This document shows positions 35,481-44,095 of a DNA stretch of 64,000 nucleotides, in pieces; positions within the stretch are counted from its first letter, which is position 1, and each line of letters begins with the position of its first letter. Under the pieces are notes generated by a model. It worked only from the letters and a program-made list of their open reading frames with translations. It searched no databases and was not told the origin of the DNA. The stretch spans positions 110,121 through 174,120 of the forward strand of contig CAZNIS010000003.1 of assembly GCA_964573105.1 (NCBI GenBank). Direction: 5' to 3'. Both the position numbers and the translations under genes were made by a program. This DNA is from CAKZSB01 sp964573105. Its GTDB lineage: Bacteria; Pseudomonadota; Gammaproteobacteria; Granulosicoccales; Granulosicoccaceae.

Positions 35481-36482
35481 GTGCCAGGCTTTCTGCTGCG
35501 CTCTCTGTTGTTCGTGTTTCTCGGGTTGGTGCTGGCTGCCGGCTGGGCCGCTTATGATGCCTGGCAATTTCTGAACAAACCGGTGGGCAAAGGCCAGTTT
35601 GAACTGCTGGTCGAACCCGGCGACACAGTGGCTGGTATCGCCAGCGATCTGACCAGTCGGCAGTTGCTCGACAAGCCTCACTGGTGGAAATTGTACGCAC
35701 GCTACACTGGTGCGGCGCGTAAGATTCGGTCGGGCGAATTTGTACTCAACGGTGATCAATCCCCAATTGAACTGCTGGAAGCGCTGCAGTCGGGCCGCGA
35801 GAAACAGCACAGCTTTACGATCATCGAGGGCTGGACGATCTGGCAGTTGCGAGAGGCCCTGGCTGCCGACCCGGTGATCGAAGCAACGTTAGGCGATGCA
35901 GACGACAGCGAGCTGATGGCGCTGCTGGACATGCCGGGTGTGCACCCGGAGGGGCAATTTCTGCCCGACACCTATCTCTTTCCTCGCGGCACCACAGATG
36001 TCGATTTTCTACGCCGCGCCAACCAGGCATTGCAGGCAGAGCTCGAATCAGCCTGGGCCAACCGACTGCCGGACCTGCCGCTGGCCAACAGTTACGAGGC
36101 GCTGATACTGGCATCTATCGTCGAGCGCGAAACCGGTATAGCGGGCGAGCGCGATCTCGTCTCCGGGGTAATGGTCAACCGTTTGCGCAAGAAAATGTTG
36201 CTGCAGACAGACCCGACCGTGATCTACGGTATCGGGCCATCTTTCAATGGTGATATCACCCGCAAAGACCTCAAAACCAGGACCGCATACAATACCTACG
36301 TGATCAAAGGCCTGCCTCCTACGCCGATCGCCATGTCTGGCACGGCGGCCATTCGCGCTGCGGTGACTCCCGCCGAGACCACAGCGTTGTTTTTTGTCGC
36401 AGACGGCAGTGGTGGCCACGTGTTCTCCGATACCCATGAACAGCACAAGGCGGCGGTGCGTAAATACATACTGAAGAAATGA
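35481..36482 (+). CDS. mltG: Endolytic murein transglycosylase
   Basis: 333 residues. A single N-terminal membrane anchor (FLLRSLLFVFLGLVLAAGWAA) is followed by a LysM-like region (LVEPGDTVAGIASDL) and the YceG domain. The catalytic glutamate lies in ILASIVERETG, and TDPTVIYGIG and YNTYVIKGLPPTPI are strongly conserved in the family. MltG cuts nascent glycan strands and sets their length. Start GTG 35481 has AGG upstream. Its stop overlaps the tmk start (ATGA). Confidence 0.95.
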   Translation: MPGFLLRSLLFVFLGLVLAAGWAAYDAWQFLNKPVGKGQFELLVEPGDTVAGIASDLTSRQLLDKPHWWKLYARYTGAARKIRSGEFVLNGDQSPIELLEALQSGREKQHSFTIIEGWTIWQLREALAADPVIEATLGDADDSELMALLDMPGVHPEGQFLPDTYLFPRGTTDVDFLRRANQALQAELESAWANRLPDLPLANSYEALILASIVERETGIAGERDLVSGVMVNRLRKKMLLQTDPTVIYGIGPSFNGDITRKDLKTRTAYNTYVIKGLPPTPIAMSGTAAIRAAVTPAETTALFFVADGSGGHVFSDTHEQHKAAVRKYILKK

Positions 36483-37138
36483 TGACTGCAATGCCAAAAG
36501 CGCGATTCATCACGCTCGAAGGCGCCGAAGGTGCGGGCAAATCGAGCATGGTGCCGGTGATAGTCGAGTCTTTGCAGGCGCGCGGGCTCGAGGTGGTGCA
36601 AACGCGCGAACCCGGCAGCACGCCGATCGGCGAACGGTTGCGATCCATTCTTCTCAACGGCGTCGACCCGATTGAGCCTGACGCCGAACTGCTGATGATG
36701 TTTGCCTCGCGGGCACAGTTGATCGCCGATGTGATCCGTCCAGCCTTGCAGCGCGGCGCGTGGGTCGTCTGCGATCGGTTCACCGATGCCACGTTTGCCT
36801 ACCAGGGTGCGGGGCGGGGCCTCGATTTCGCGCGCATCGAGGTGATTGCCCAGTGGGTGCAGCGCGGCCTGGAACCCGACTTGACCATACTGCTGGACGC
36901 CGATGCCAGCACGCGCAACGATCGTACGAAAAAACGCGGCGCACTGGATCGCATCGAAAGCGAGGGCGATGACTTTTTCGAACGCGTGCGTGCCGGTTAT
37001 AGGCGCCGCGCCGACATGCACCCGGCACGGTTTCGGACGATCGATGCCAATCCAGCTTTCCCGGTCGTGCGTTCCGCTGTGCAAAAACTGCTCGACGACA
37101 AGCTCGACACCTGGCTCGGTGTCGCCGCCGAATGCTAG
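36479..37138 (+). CDS. tmk: Thymidylate kinase
   Basis: 219 residues. It phosphorylates dTMP to dTDP. P-loop GAEGAGKSS is near the N-terminus, followed by TREPGSTPIGERLR (the DR/E-P substrate loop) and DRFTDATFAYQGAGRG (the DRY-like motif and LID start). Overlapping start codons at 36479 and 36482; the first overlaps the mltG stop. The last 7 bases overlap holB. The mltG-tmk-holB-pilZ order is conserved in gammaproteobacteria. Confidence 0.97.
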   Translation: MMTAMPKARFITLEGAEGAGKSSMVPVIVESLQARGLEVVQTREPGSTPIGERLRSILLNGVDPIEPDAELLMMFASRAQLIADVIRPALQRGAWVVCDRFTDATFAYQGAGRGLDFARIEVIAQWVQRGLEPDLTILLDADASTRNDRTKKRGALDRIESEGDDFFERVRAGYRRRADMHPARFRTIDANPAFPVVRSAVQKLLDDKLDTWLGVAAEC

Positions 37139-38112
37139 ATCAGGTGCCAGCTGCGGCACCCTATCCCTGGCAGCAAGGCCAGTGGAAACTGTTATCTGAC
37201 ACGGCGAATGCCGGCCGCCTGCACCACGCCTATTTGATCAGCGGGCCGGCGGGCACCGGGAAAGCAGACTTCGCCACGGTATTTGCCCATGCGCTGCTGT
37301 GCGAAAATCGAGCTGATGATCGGCTAGCCTGTGGAGAGTGCGCCCGCTGCAAGCTGGTTGCTGCCGGCACCCACCCGGACTTCATCCAATTGGACTGGAT
37401 CGACAAAGCGACGACGATCAGTGTTGAGCAGATTCGAGCGCTGACGGCCAAACTGTCGCTGACGGCAACCTTTGAGCAGCGGCGGGTAGCGATCGTACGT
37501 CGCGCCCATTCGATGTCTGCCGCCGCGGCCAACGGGCTGCTAAAAACGCTTGAAGAGCCGCCACCCGGTTGCGTCATTTTGCTCGTGGCCGATCGCGAAG
37601 CGGCGCTGCCCATTACCATCCGCAGTCGCAGCCAGCGCGTGTTGATGCCGCTGCCGGCGCGCGAGGTCAGCCTCGCCTGGCTTGAGCATGGTGGCATTGC
37701 CAACGGTGAGGGGTTGCTGGCTTGCTCACACGGTGCCCCGCTGACAGCGATGCGACTGGCGGGCGATGACACAGTAGCTGGAATCGAGACTTTGCAACGC
37801 CAGTGGCGAGAGTTTCTGCTCGGTCGCATTGAGGTGGTGCCGCTGGCCGAAGCCGCCGCGAAGATTCTGCCCACGCGCGAGTGTCTGAGTTTGTTTTCTG
37901 CCTGGCTGATCGACCATGCCCGCACCGCCGAAGGCAATGCTGACGCGCCTGTCAATCTGGCGCGCAGGCGTTATTTTGGAGAGGTGAGCCGCATTTTGGC
38001 GCATAGCATGAGGCTGGATAACGCAAGTCTTAAGACACAGGCTGTAATTGAAGGGGTGCTGGCCGATATCAAAATTACCAGAGCCAGAATACGTGCGGAG
38101 ACCTCCCCATGA
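37132..38112 (+). CDS. holB: DNA polymerase III subunit delta-prime
   Basis: 326 residues. A clamp-loader subunit. It has the AAA+ fold with HHAYLISGPAGTGKADFA (P-loop-like), the zinc module CGECARCKLVAAGTHPDF, and the sensor region RRAHSMSAAAANGLLKTLEEPP ending in the SRC-like SRSQ. The start lies inside the end of tmk and its stop overlaps the pilZ ATG (ATGA), so mltG, tmk, holB and pilZ form a tightly coupled series. Confidence 0.95.
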   Translation: MLDQVPAAAPYPWQQGQWKLLSDTANAGRLHHAYLISGPAGTGKADFATVFAHALLCENRADDRLACGECARCKLVAAGTHPDFIQLDWIDKATTISVEQIRALTAKLSLTATFEQRRVAIVRRAHSMSAAAANGLLKTLEEPPPGCVILLVADREAALPITIRSRSQRVLMPLPAREVSLAWLEHGGIANGEGLLACSHGAPLTAMRLAGDDTVAGIETLQRQWREFLLGRIEVVPLAEAAAKILPTRECLSLFSAWLIDHARTAEGNADAPVNLARRRYFGEVSRILAHSMRLDNASLKTQAVIEGVLADIKITRARIRAETSP

Positions 38113-38447
38113 CCACCGATCGCAAGGCTATCGTGTCGCTGACTATCACTGATCGCGGCGCATTGCAGGCCGCTTACATGTCATTCGTTGAAGGCGGTGG
38201 CGTGTTTGTACCCACCACACAGACCTACTGCCTTGGCGATTCAGTGTTCCTGTTATTCGGCCTGATGGATGACACCGAGCGTCTGCCAGTGCAGGGCAAG
38301 GTGATCTGGATTACCGCGTCCGGCAGCACTGAGACACCCGGCATCGGCGTACAGTTCCTCGGTGACAACGCTGGCAGCGCGAAGAAGGTGGTCGAAGATC
38401 ATCTGGGTGGCCTGATGAACTCGGACCGCGCGACCAACACGATGTAA
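38109..38447 (+). CDS. pilZ: PilZ-domain protein (type IV pilus-associated type)
   Basis: 112 residues. The stand-alone PilZ found after holB in pseudomonads and xanthomonads is needed for type IV pilus assembly and often lacks c-di-GMP-binding arginines. Here the segment SFVEGGGVFVPTTQTYCLGDSVFL and GKVIWITA...GIGVQFLG (shown in part) match that type. The canonical RxxxR and D/NxSxxG signature is not present, so c-di-GMP binding is doubtful. tatD, the usual next gene, is missing. Confidence 0.9.
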   Translation: MTTDRKAIVSLTITDRGALQAAYMSFVEGGGVFVPTTQTYCLGDSVFLLFGLMDDTERLPVQGKVIWITASGSTETPGIGVQFLGDNAGSAKKVVEDHLGGLMNSDRATNTM

Positions 38448-38457
38448 TCAGCCCGGT

Positions 38458-38504
38458 CCTGCCTGCGTGCAGGTAGGCGCCAGGCCAGCCGATTGTCGCT
38501 GGCC
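38458..38504. repeat. Two adjacent hairpins between pilZ and the M16C protease gene
   Basis: CCTGCCTGC / GCAGGTAGG (38458-38466 with 38469-38477, one G-T pair) and GGCCAGC / GCTGGCC (38483-38489 with 38498-38504). No T run follows; they may end or stabilise the upstream transcript. Confidence 0.45.
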
Positions 38505-38718
38505 AATGGCAGGGCAGGCACGCGGCGCGTGCCCAAACCAGAAACAGATCTCTCAATTGTTGTTGCCTGCAGTCCCTCGCCGGACAAAGCGTTGGCTGAC
38601 GCTGCGGTAACCGCGGCACACACAGTCTTTGGCCCAAAACGCGGTAGTATTGTGACGGCGCGGAGTTGGCCCCATAACTGCGGTCAGTCTGCGCACTTTG
38701 CGTCCCAGTGGAGAGATC

Positions 38719-41622
38719 ATGCAACAATCTGTGGTGTTTGAGGAAACGCGGCGTTACCCCATCGCATCCCTGAACCTCGAATATCAGGAATATCGTCACC
38801 TTAAGACCGGCGCAAGGCATATCCATCTTGCGGCGGATGACGATCAAAACGCCTTTCTCGTCGCTTTTCTGACGGTACCTCAGGACTCCACGGGGGTGGC
38901 CCACATCCTTGAGCACACGGCATTGTGTGGCAGCAAGCACTACCCGGTTCGCGACCCGTTTTTCATGATGCTGCGCCGCTCGCTGAACACGTTCATGAAT
39001 GCGTTCACAGCGAGCGACTGGACTGCTTATCCCTTTGCCAGTCGCAACCGCAAGGATTACTTCAACCTGCTGGACGTCTATCTGGACGCGGCATTTTTTC
39101 CACAGCTCAACGAGCTTGATTTTTGTCAGGAAGGGCACCGGCTGGATTTTGCCGAAGCTGGAAATCAGGCCTCTGACCTTGTCTTTAAGGGCGTGGTGTT
39201 CAACGAAATGAAGGGTGCCTACAGCTCGCCCAACGCTCGCCTGATGAAGCAGTTCTCCAGTGCGCTGTTTCCGAGCATCACCTACCATCACGACAGCGGT
39301 GGCGACCCGGCCAATATTCCGGATCTGACCTGGCAGCAACTGCGCGATTTTCACGCCTTGCACTATCACCCGTCGAACGCTGTGTTGTTCACCTATGGTG
39401 ACCTGCCGGCATCCGAACTGCAGGCGCGATTCGAAGAGCGCGCACTGGCCGAGTTCGAGCACCTGGATGTTTCGGGCTTCGCGATTCCCGATGAGCGCCG
39501 TTACGACAAGCCACAAACCGTGCAGGGCAGCTATCCGCTGGCCGACGAGGATGCCGCCGGCAAGACGCACGTCGTGCTCGGCTGGCTGCTGGATCGCAAC
39601 TCCGATATGCGCATGTGCATGGAGGCGCGCGTGCTGTCAGATGTGTTACTGGACAACAGCAGTTCGCCGCTGCGACACGCATTGGAAACTACCGATCTGG
39701 GCACTGCACCGTCGCCGCTGTGCGGCAGCGATGACGATACCCGTGAAATGACTTTTGCCGCCGGGCTGGAAGGGACTGATCCGGAGCGTGCCGATGAAGT
39801 CGAGGCGCTGATTCTGGGCGTGCTTGAGGATGTAGCGCGTGATGGCGTGCCCGAATCTGCCGTGATGTCCGTGCTTCACCAGCTGGAGTTGTCGCAACGC
39901 GAAGTCACAGGCGATGGCTTTCCATACGGCTTGCAATTGGCCATGCGCGCGCTGACCCCGGCACTGCACGGTGGCGATCCCGTCGCCGCACTGGATATCG
40001 ATCAACTGCTCGAAGAGTTGCGCGCCGATGCGGCGGATCCGGACTTCATTCCGCGGCTGATTCGAACCCAGTTGCTGGACAACAAACACCGTATTCGGCT
40101 GGTGATGACGCCCGACGCGAAGCTCGCTGCCACTGAAGAGGCAGACGAGCAACAGCGGCTGGCGCGTATGACGGCTGAGCTCACCGATGCGCGGCGTGCC
40201 GAGATCGCAAAGCTTGCCGAAGATCTTGAAGCGCGTCAGAGTGCGGTGGATGATGCCGAACTGCTGCCGCGTGTGACACTGGATGACGTGCCCGCCGACA
40301 TACGAATGCCGCAGGGAGTCGAGGGCCGCATCGGAGAATTGCCGGCCGTCAACTATGCAGCCGGCACCAACGGCATGGTCTATCAGCAATTGGTGATGGA
40401 TCTGCCGGCACTTGAGCCAGAGCTTGGCGATCTGCTGCCGTTGTACACCATGTCACTGGCTGAGGTCGGCAGCGCCGGGCGCAGCTACATCGAGACCCAG
40501 GCCGAGCAGGCCGCCGTGCTTGGCGGGCTCGGTGCTCGGGTCAGCACCCGCAGCGTGCTTGGCGATGATGATCGTCTGCATGCCTCGCTGGTATTGAGCG
40601 GCAAGGCTCTGAATCGCAATTGCGAGCACATTCCAAGATTTATTGACGAGACTCTTAACACCGCCGATTTGCGCGATCATAGCCGCATCACCGATCTGAT
40701 TGCCCAGGCCAGAGTGCGGCGCGAGAGTTCGATTGCCGGTCGCGGCCACGCGCTGGCGATGATGGCGGCCAGCGCTGGACTGAGCACCTCGGCCGCGCTG
40801 TCAGATCACTGGGGTGGTCTGGCTGGAATGACCCGACTAAAGGCGCTGGATGATTCGATTCGACAAAATCCTGCCGCTGCATCAGAGCTATGCGAGAAGA
40901 TGGCCGCACTGCACCAGATCGTGACCGCCACTGAGCGCGAGTGGCTGGTGGTCAGCGAAGCCGAGATGCAGGACCAGATAGCGGCGGCTACAGCTGCGCG
41001 CAATTTCGGGCAATTCAGTACCAATGGCAGCTTTGCGCCCGAGTGGCAGAGCAGTCAGGCGCGAGTCGCCTGGTCGATCAACGCACAAATCAATTATTGT
41101 GCGCTGGCCTATCCGGTCGTGCCTTCCGGGCACGCTGATTCAGCGGCCTTCATGGTGCTCGGTGAATACCTGGGCAATGGCTATCTGCACAGTGCGATTC
41201 GCGAGAAGGGCGGTGCCTATGGTGGTGGTGCGAGCTACGACAGCGACAGCAAAGCGTTTCGCTTCTACTCGTATCGCGATCCGCGCGTCGAAGAAACATT
41301 CGACGACTTCAGAACTTCACTGCAATGGCTGCAAGACGAAACGCACGAAGAGCGACTTTTGGAAGAGGCAATTCTGAGCGTCATCAGTCGCATCGACAAA
41401 CCGGGCTCGCCCGCCGGTGAGGCGATTGGCAATTACTTTGCCGAGCGCTACGGTCGAGGCGCCGATTACCAGCGCGAATTCCGTCAGCGTGTGCTGGCCG
41501 TACAACTCGACGACCTGCGCCGTATTGCGGCCGACTACCTGGTGCCGGAGCACGAGAATCTGGCCGTTGTTGGCGGTCGCGAGCGACTGTCGAGCCTGGA
41601 TTTCGAGCAACGCTCGGTATAG
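38719..41622 (+). CDS. M16C zinc metallopeptidase (presequence protease / PreP-like)
   Basis: About 967 residues from ATG 38719, with GGAGAG just upstream. The inverted zinc motif is HILEH (H62, E65, H66), followed by TALCGSKHYPVRDPFFMMLRRS, which is typical of the M16C branch. The large two-half clamshell architecture fits PreP/Cym1 enzymes that degrade peptides in an enclosed chamber. C-terminal REKGGAYGGGA and YRDPRVEETFDDF carry the substrate-binding residues. No signal peptide, so probably cytoplasmic. It stands alone and is convergent with mntR. Confidence 0.93.
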   Translation: MQQSVVFEETRRYPIASLNLEYQEYRHLKTGARHIHLAADDDQNAFLVAFLTVPQDSTGVAHILEHTALCGSKHYPVRDPFFMMLRRSLNTFMNAFTASDWTAYPFASRNRKDYFNLLDVYLDAAFFPQLNELDFCQEGHRLDFAEAGNQASDLVFKGVVFNEMKGAYSSPNARLMKQFSSALFPSITYHHDSGGDPANIPDLTWQQLRDFHALHYHPSNAVLFTYGDLPASELQARFEERALAEFEHLDVSGFAIPDERRYDKPQTVQGSYPLADEDAAGKTHVVLGWLLDRNSDMRMCMEARVLSDVLLDNSSSPLRHALETTDLGTAPSPLCGSDDDTREMTFAAGLEGTDPERADEVEALILGVLEDVARDGVPESAVMSVLHQLELSQREVTGDGFPYGLQLAMRALTPALHGGDPVAALDIDQLLEELRADAADPDFIPRLIRTQLLDNKHRIRLVMTPDAKLAATEEADEQQRLARMTAELTDARRAEIAKLAEDLEARQSAVDDAELLPRVTLDDVPADIRMPQGVEGRIGELPAVNYAAGTNGMVYQQLVMDLPALEPELGDLLPLYTMSLAEVGSAGRSYIETQAEQAAVLGGLGARVSTRSVLGDDDRLHASLVLSGKALNRNCEHIPRFIDETLNTADLRDHSRITDLIAQARVRRESSIAGRGHALAMMAASAGLSTSAALSDHWGGLAGMTRLKALDDSIRQNPAAASELCEKMAALHQIVTATEREWLVVSEAEMQDQIAAATAARNFGQFSTNGSFAPEWQSSQARVAWSINAQINYCALAYPVVPSGHADSAAFMVLGEYLGNGYLHSAIREKGGAYGGGASYDSDSKAFRFYSYRDPRVEETFDDFRTSLQWLQDETHEERLLEEAILSVISRIDKPGSPAGEAIGNYFAERYGRGADYQREFRQRVLAVQLDDLRRIAADYLVPEHENLAVVGGRERLSSLDFEQRSV

Positions 41623-41650
41623 GCGCTGCCCAACTTATCAACGGCACAGT

Positions 41651-41675
41651 ACCCGCAAGCCCGCTGCTTGCGGGT
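41651..41675. terminator. Hairpin between convergent M16C protease and mntR genes
   Basis: ACCCGCAAG (41651-41659), 7-base loop, CTTGCGGGT (41667-41675): nine perfect pairs in the convergent gap, placed to serve both strands. No T run on either side. Confidence 0.5.
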
Positions 41676-41770
41676 CGGCGCAACGATAGGGTGTGCAAGG
41701 CGGGAGCGTAGTTTGGGCTGAGGCGATAGCATCGCCTGCCATGCCGGACAGCCGATTGGGATGGCGCCTG

Positions 41771-42241
41771 CTAGCTTTTTTTAGTGAATTGCTGAAAGAC
41801 TGCCAGGGTCTCGTCTGAGACGTGGTGTTCCATTCCTTCCGAGTCGCGTCTGGCGATGTCCTCGTCAACCCCCAACGCCAGCAGAAACTGGTACACGATC
41901 TCGTGCCGCTGGCGGCTCAGTTGCGCCGTCTCTTTGCCCTTGTCAGTGAGAAAGATGGAGCGATAGGGCTCTGAAGTGACATAGCCCTCGCGTTGCAGCC
42001 GGGCGATCGTCTTGCTGGCGGTGGGCTGTGTGATGCCCATGCGATGGGCGATGTCGACCAGCCGCGCTTCACCTGTGGCGCTGATCAGATCGTCAATTAA
42101 CTCGACGTAGTCTTCGATCGCCTCGTACTTGTGCGCCTCACGCACGTGACTGAACAGGGCAGCCTGTTCGTCCGCACTTGGCAGCGTGTTGCTGGTTGAA
42201 ATAGTCGCGACTCCAAAACGGAACGTGGCGAAGTATGGCAT
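41771..42241 (-). CDS. mntR: Manganese-responsive transcriptional regulator MntR (DtxR family)
   Basis: 156 residues, close to E. coli MntR (155) and strongly similar along the length: VREAHKYEAIEDYVELIDDLI, then the winged helix (LVDIAHRMGITQPTASKTIARLQREGYV, shown in full as the DNA-binding helix pair), FLTDKGKETA and the C-terminal DSEGMEHHVSDETL metal/dimerisation region. In enterics it represses Mn2+ importers when manganese is plentiful. It is divergent from the importer operon, which supports that target. The ATG lies inside an inverted repeat (42226-42260), which suggests control of its own expression. Confidence 0.93.
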   Translation of the reverse strand: MPYFATFRFGVATISTSNTLPSADEQAALFSHVREAHKYEAIEDYVELIDDLISATGEARLVDIAHRMGITQPTASKTIARLQREGYVTSEPYRSIFLTDKGKETAQLSRQRHEIVYQFLLALGVDEDIARRDSEGMEHHVSDETLAVFQQFTKKS

Positions 42242-42260
42242 ATGCTTGAAATGTTCGCCA
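42226..42260. promoter_or_regulatory. Inverted repeat at the mntR start / importer promoter
   Basis: TGGCGAA (42226-42232) and TTCGCCA (42254-42260) form a perfect 7-base inverted repeat. Near its centre is the palindrome GCATATGC (42238-42245), which contains the mntR ATG. The right arm overlaps the spacer of the importer promoter. A plausible MntR operator, although it does not match the E. coli MntR box. Confidence 0.4.
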
Positions 42261-42273
42261 GTATGTATAAAAT
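42246..42273 (+). promoter_or_regulatory. Candidate promoter of the manganese importer operon
   Basis: TTGAAA (42246-42251), a 16-base spacer, and TAAAAT (42268-42273), about 30 bases ahead of the binding-protein start. The GGAG ribosome site is at 42293-42296. Confidence 0.5.
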
Positions 42274-42302
42274 AAGCACAGGCTAAGTTTCAGGAGCGGC
42301 GA

Positions 42303-43226
42303 TTGCCTGCTTTCACAACACCAAATCAATCTCGTGGCATCGGTGCAGGCGTGCTTGCACTGCTGTGCCTGTCTGTTTTTTTACTGGTTGGCGCGTCAGA
42401 GGTGCAGGCAAAGCCCAGAGTGTTGACCACTTTCACCGTGATCGCCGACATCGCCGGCAATGTGGCCGGCGATCACGCTGATGTGGTATCGATCACCACT
42501 CCCGGTGCTGAAATCCACGGCTATCAGCCGACCCCACGCGATCTGCTGCGCGCCAGAGGTGCCGATCTGGTGCTGTGGAATGGGTTGAACCTCGAGCGCT
42601 GGTTCGAGAAATTTCTGCAGCGTCTGGACAACGTGCCCTCGGTTGTCGTGTCTGAAGGAATCGACCCGATCGCCATCGGTGGCGGTGCCTATCAGGGTAA
42701 ACCCAACCCGCACGCCTGGATGTCACCGGACGGCGTTGCCGTCTATGTGGCCAATATTCGGGACGCGCTGATCGAACTCGATCCCGACAATGCTGACAGC
42801 TATCGCGCCAATGCCACCCGTTACATAGAGCAGGTTAACGCGGCCATGGCGCCGTTGCGTGAGCGGCTTCAGGCGGTCCCGGATCAGCATCGCTGGCTGG
42901 TCACCAGTGAGGGAGCATTTAGTTACCTGGCCCGCGATCTGGGCTTGCGCGAGCTGTACCTGTGGCCGATCAACGCCGATTCACAGGGCACGCCACAACA
43001 GGTGCGCAAGGTGATTGACGCGGTGCGAGAACACGAGATTCCGGCCATTTTTAGCGAAAGTACCGTCTCCGACAAACCGGCCAGGCAAATTGCCCGCGAA
43101 ACCGGTGCCCGCTACGCTGGCGTTTTGTATGTCGATTCTCTGAGCGAACCCGACGGTCCGGTGCCAACCTACCTCGATCTGCTTCGCGTGACAATTGAAA
43201 CTGTGGTTGAAGGGCTCAGTCAGTGA
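42303..43226 (+). CDS. Manganese/iron-type ABC importer, periplasmic binding protein (SitA/YfeA/MntC type)
   Basis: 307 residues, cluster A-I metal-binding protein. A signal peptide (VLALLCLSVFLLVGASEVQA) precedes the mature domain. The four expected metal ligands are visible: His in EIHGYQPTP, His in NPHAWMSP, Glu in FSESTVSD and Asp in YVDSLS. This His-His-Glu-Asp set favours Mn2+ or Fe2+ over zinc, and no His-rich loop is present. Start is TTG 42303, with GGAG about 7 bases before; no ATG or GTG lies close by. The stop overlaps the ATPase start. Next to mntR, so manganese is the likely substrate. Confidence 0.93.
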   Translation: MPAFTTPNQSRGIGAGVLALLCLSVFLLVGASEVQAKPRVLTTFTVIADIAGNVAGDHADVVSITTPGAEIHGYQPTPRDLLRARGADLVLWNGLNLERWFEKFLQRLDNVPSVVVSEGIDPIAIGGGAYQGKPNPHAWMSPDGVAVYVANIRDALIELDPDNADSYRANATRYIEQVNAAMAPLRERLQAVPDQHRWLVTSEGAFSYLARDLGLRELYLWPINADSQGTPQQVRKVIDAVREHEIPAIFSESTVSDKPARQIARETGARYAGVLYVDSLSEPDGPVPTYLDLLRVTIETVVEGLSQ

Positions 43227-44095
43227 CGTCTGCCGGCGATCCGCAACAGGCGACTGGCGGTGTCGTCGCGCAGGGTATTTCTGTTCGCTACCCGAATGGC
43301 TTCACCGCACTTGTGGATGCGTCCTTCTCTATTCCGCAAGGTTCGATCTGCGCCCTGGTCGGGGTTAACGGGTCTGGCAAGTCCACGCTGTTTAAAGCCC
43401 TGATGGGGTTTGTGCCGCTCGCCACCGGCGAGGTGCGTATTCTTGGGCAGGCCGCCGGTCGCGGTGCGCAACGCAACACAGTCGCCTACGTACCGCAAAG
43501 CGAAGAAGTCGACTGGGATTTTCCGGTGTTGGTCGATGACGTCGTGATGATGGGGCGCTACGGCCATATGGGCTTTCTGCGCAGGCCCTCCAGCCGCGAC
43601 CGAGAGTGCGTCGATCAGGCGCTAGAGCGGGTCGGCATGATCGATTATCGAAATCGGCAGATCGGTCAGCTCTCTGGCGGGCAGAAAAAACGTGTGTTCC
43701 TCGCCCGCGCACTGGCGCAGGAAGGGCAGGTCATCCTGCTCGACGAGCCATTCACCGGGGTGGACGTCAACACCGAAGAGGCGATTATCGAGTTGATGCG
43801 AGGCCTTCGGGACGAAGGGCGGATGATGCTGGTGTCGACGCATAACCTCGGCAGTGTGCCGGCATTTTGCGATCAGGTGGTGCTGATCAATAGGACCGTG
43901 CTGGCCGCGGGGCCGACCGAACAGGTTTTCACTCGCTCAAACCTTGAAGCGGCGTTTGGCGGCGTGCTGCGTTTTCATATTCTGGGCGGGGCTGAGTTGC
44001 ACAATGATGACGATGCCCGCGAAGTGACAGTCATTACCGACGACGAGCGGCCGTTCGTACTCTACGGCGAATCAGAGCGACCCAATGATCGCTAG
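43223..44095 (+). CDS. Manganese/iron-type ABC importer, ATPase (SitB type)
   Basis: 290 residues. Walker A GVNGSGKST, Q-loop YVPQSEEVDWDFP (typical of Mn/Zn importer ATPases), signature LSGGQKKRVFLARAL and Walker B VILLDEPFTGVD are all present. The GTG start overlaps the binding-protein stop as GTGA, and its 3' end overlaps the first permease gene by 11 bases. It energises the two permeases that follow. Confidence 0.95.
   Translation: MTSAGDPQQATGGVVAQGISVRYPNGFTALVDASFSIPQGSICALVGVNGSGKSTLFKALMGFVPLATGEVRILGQAAGRGAQRNTVAYVPQSEEVDWDFPVLVDDVVMMGRYGHMGFLRRPSSRDRECVDQALERVGMIDYRNRQIGQLSGGQKKRVFLARALAQEGQVILLDEPFTGVDVNTEEAIIELMRGLRDEGRMMLVSTHNLGSVPAFCDQVVLINRTVLAAGPTEQVFTRSNLEAAFGGVLRFHILGGAELHNDDDAREVTVITDDERPFVLYGESERPNDR

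Noticed and set aside
38493..38741. 82-codon frame between pilZ and the M16C gene
   Set aside because: It spans two hairpins and the start of the protease gene in another frame, and shows no motif or ribosome site.
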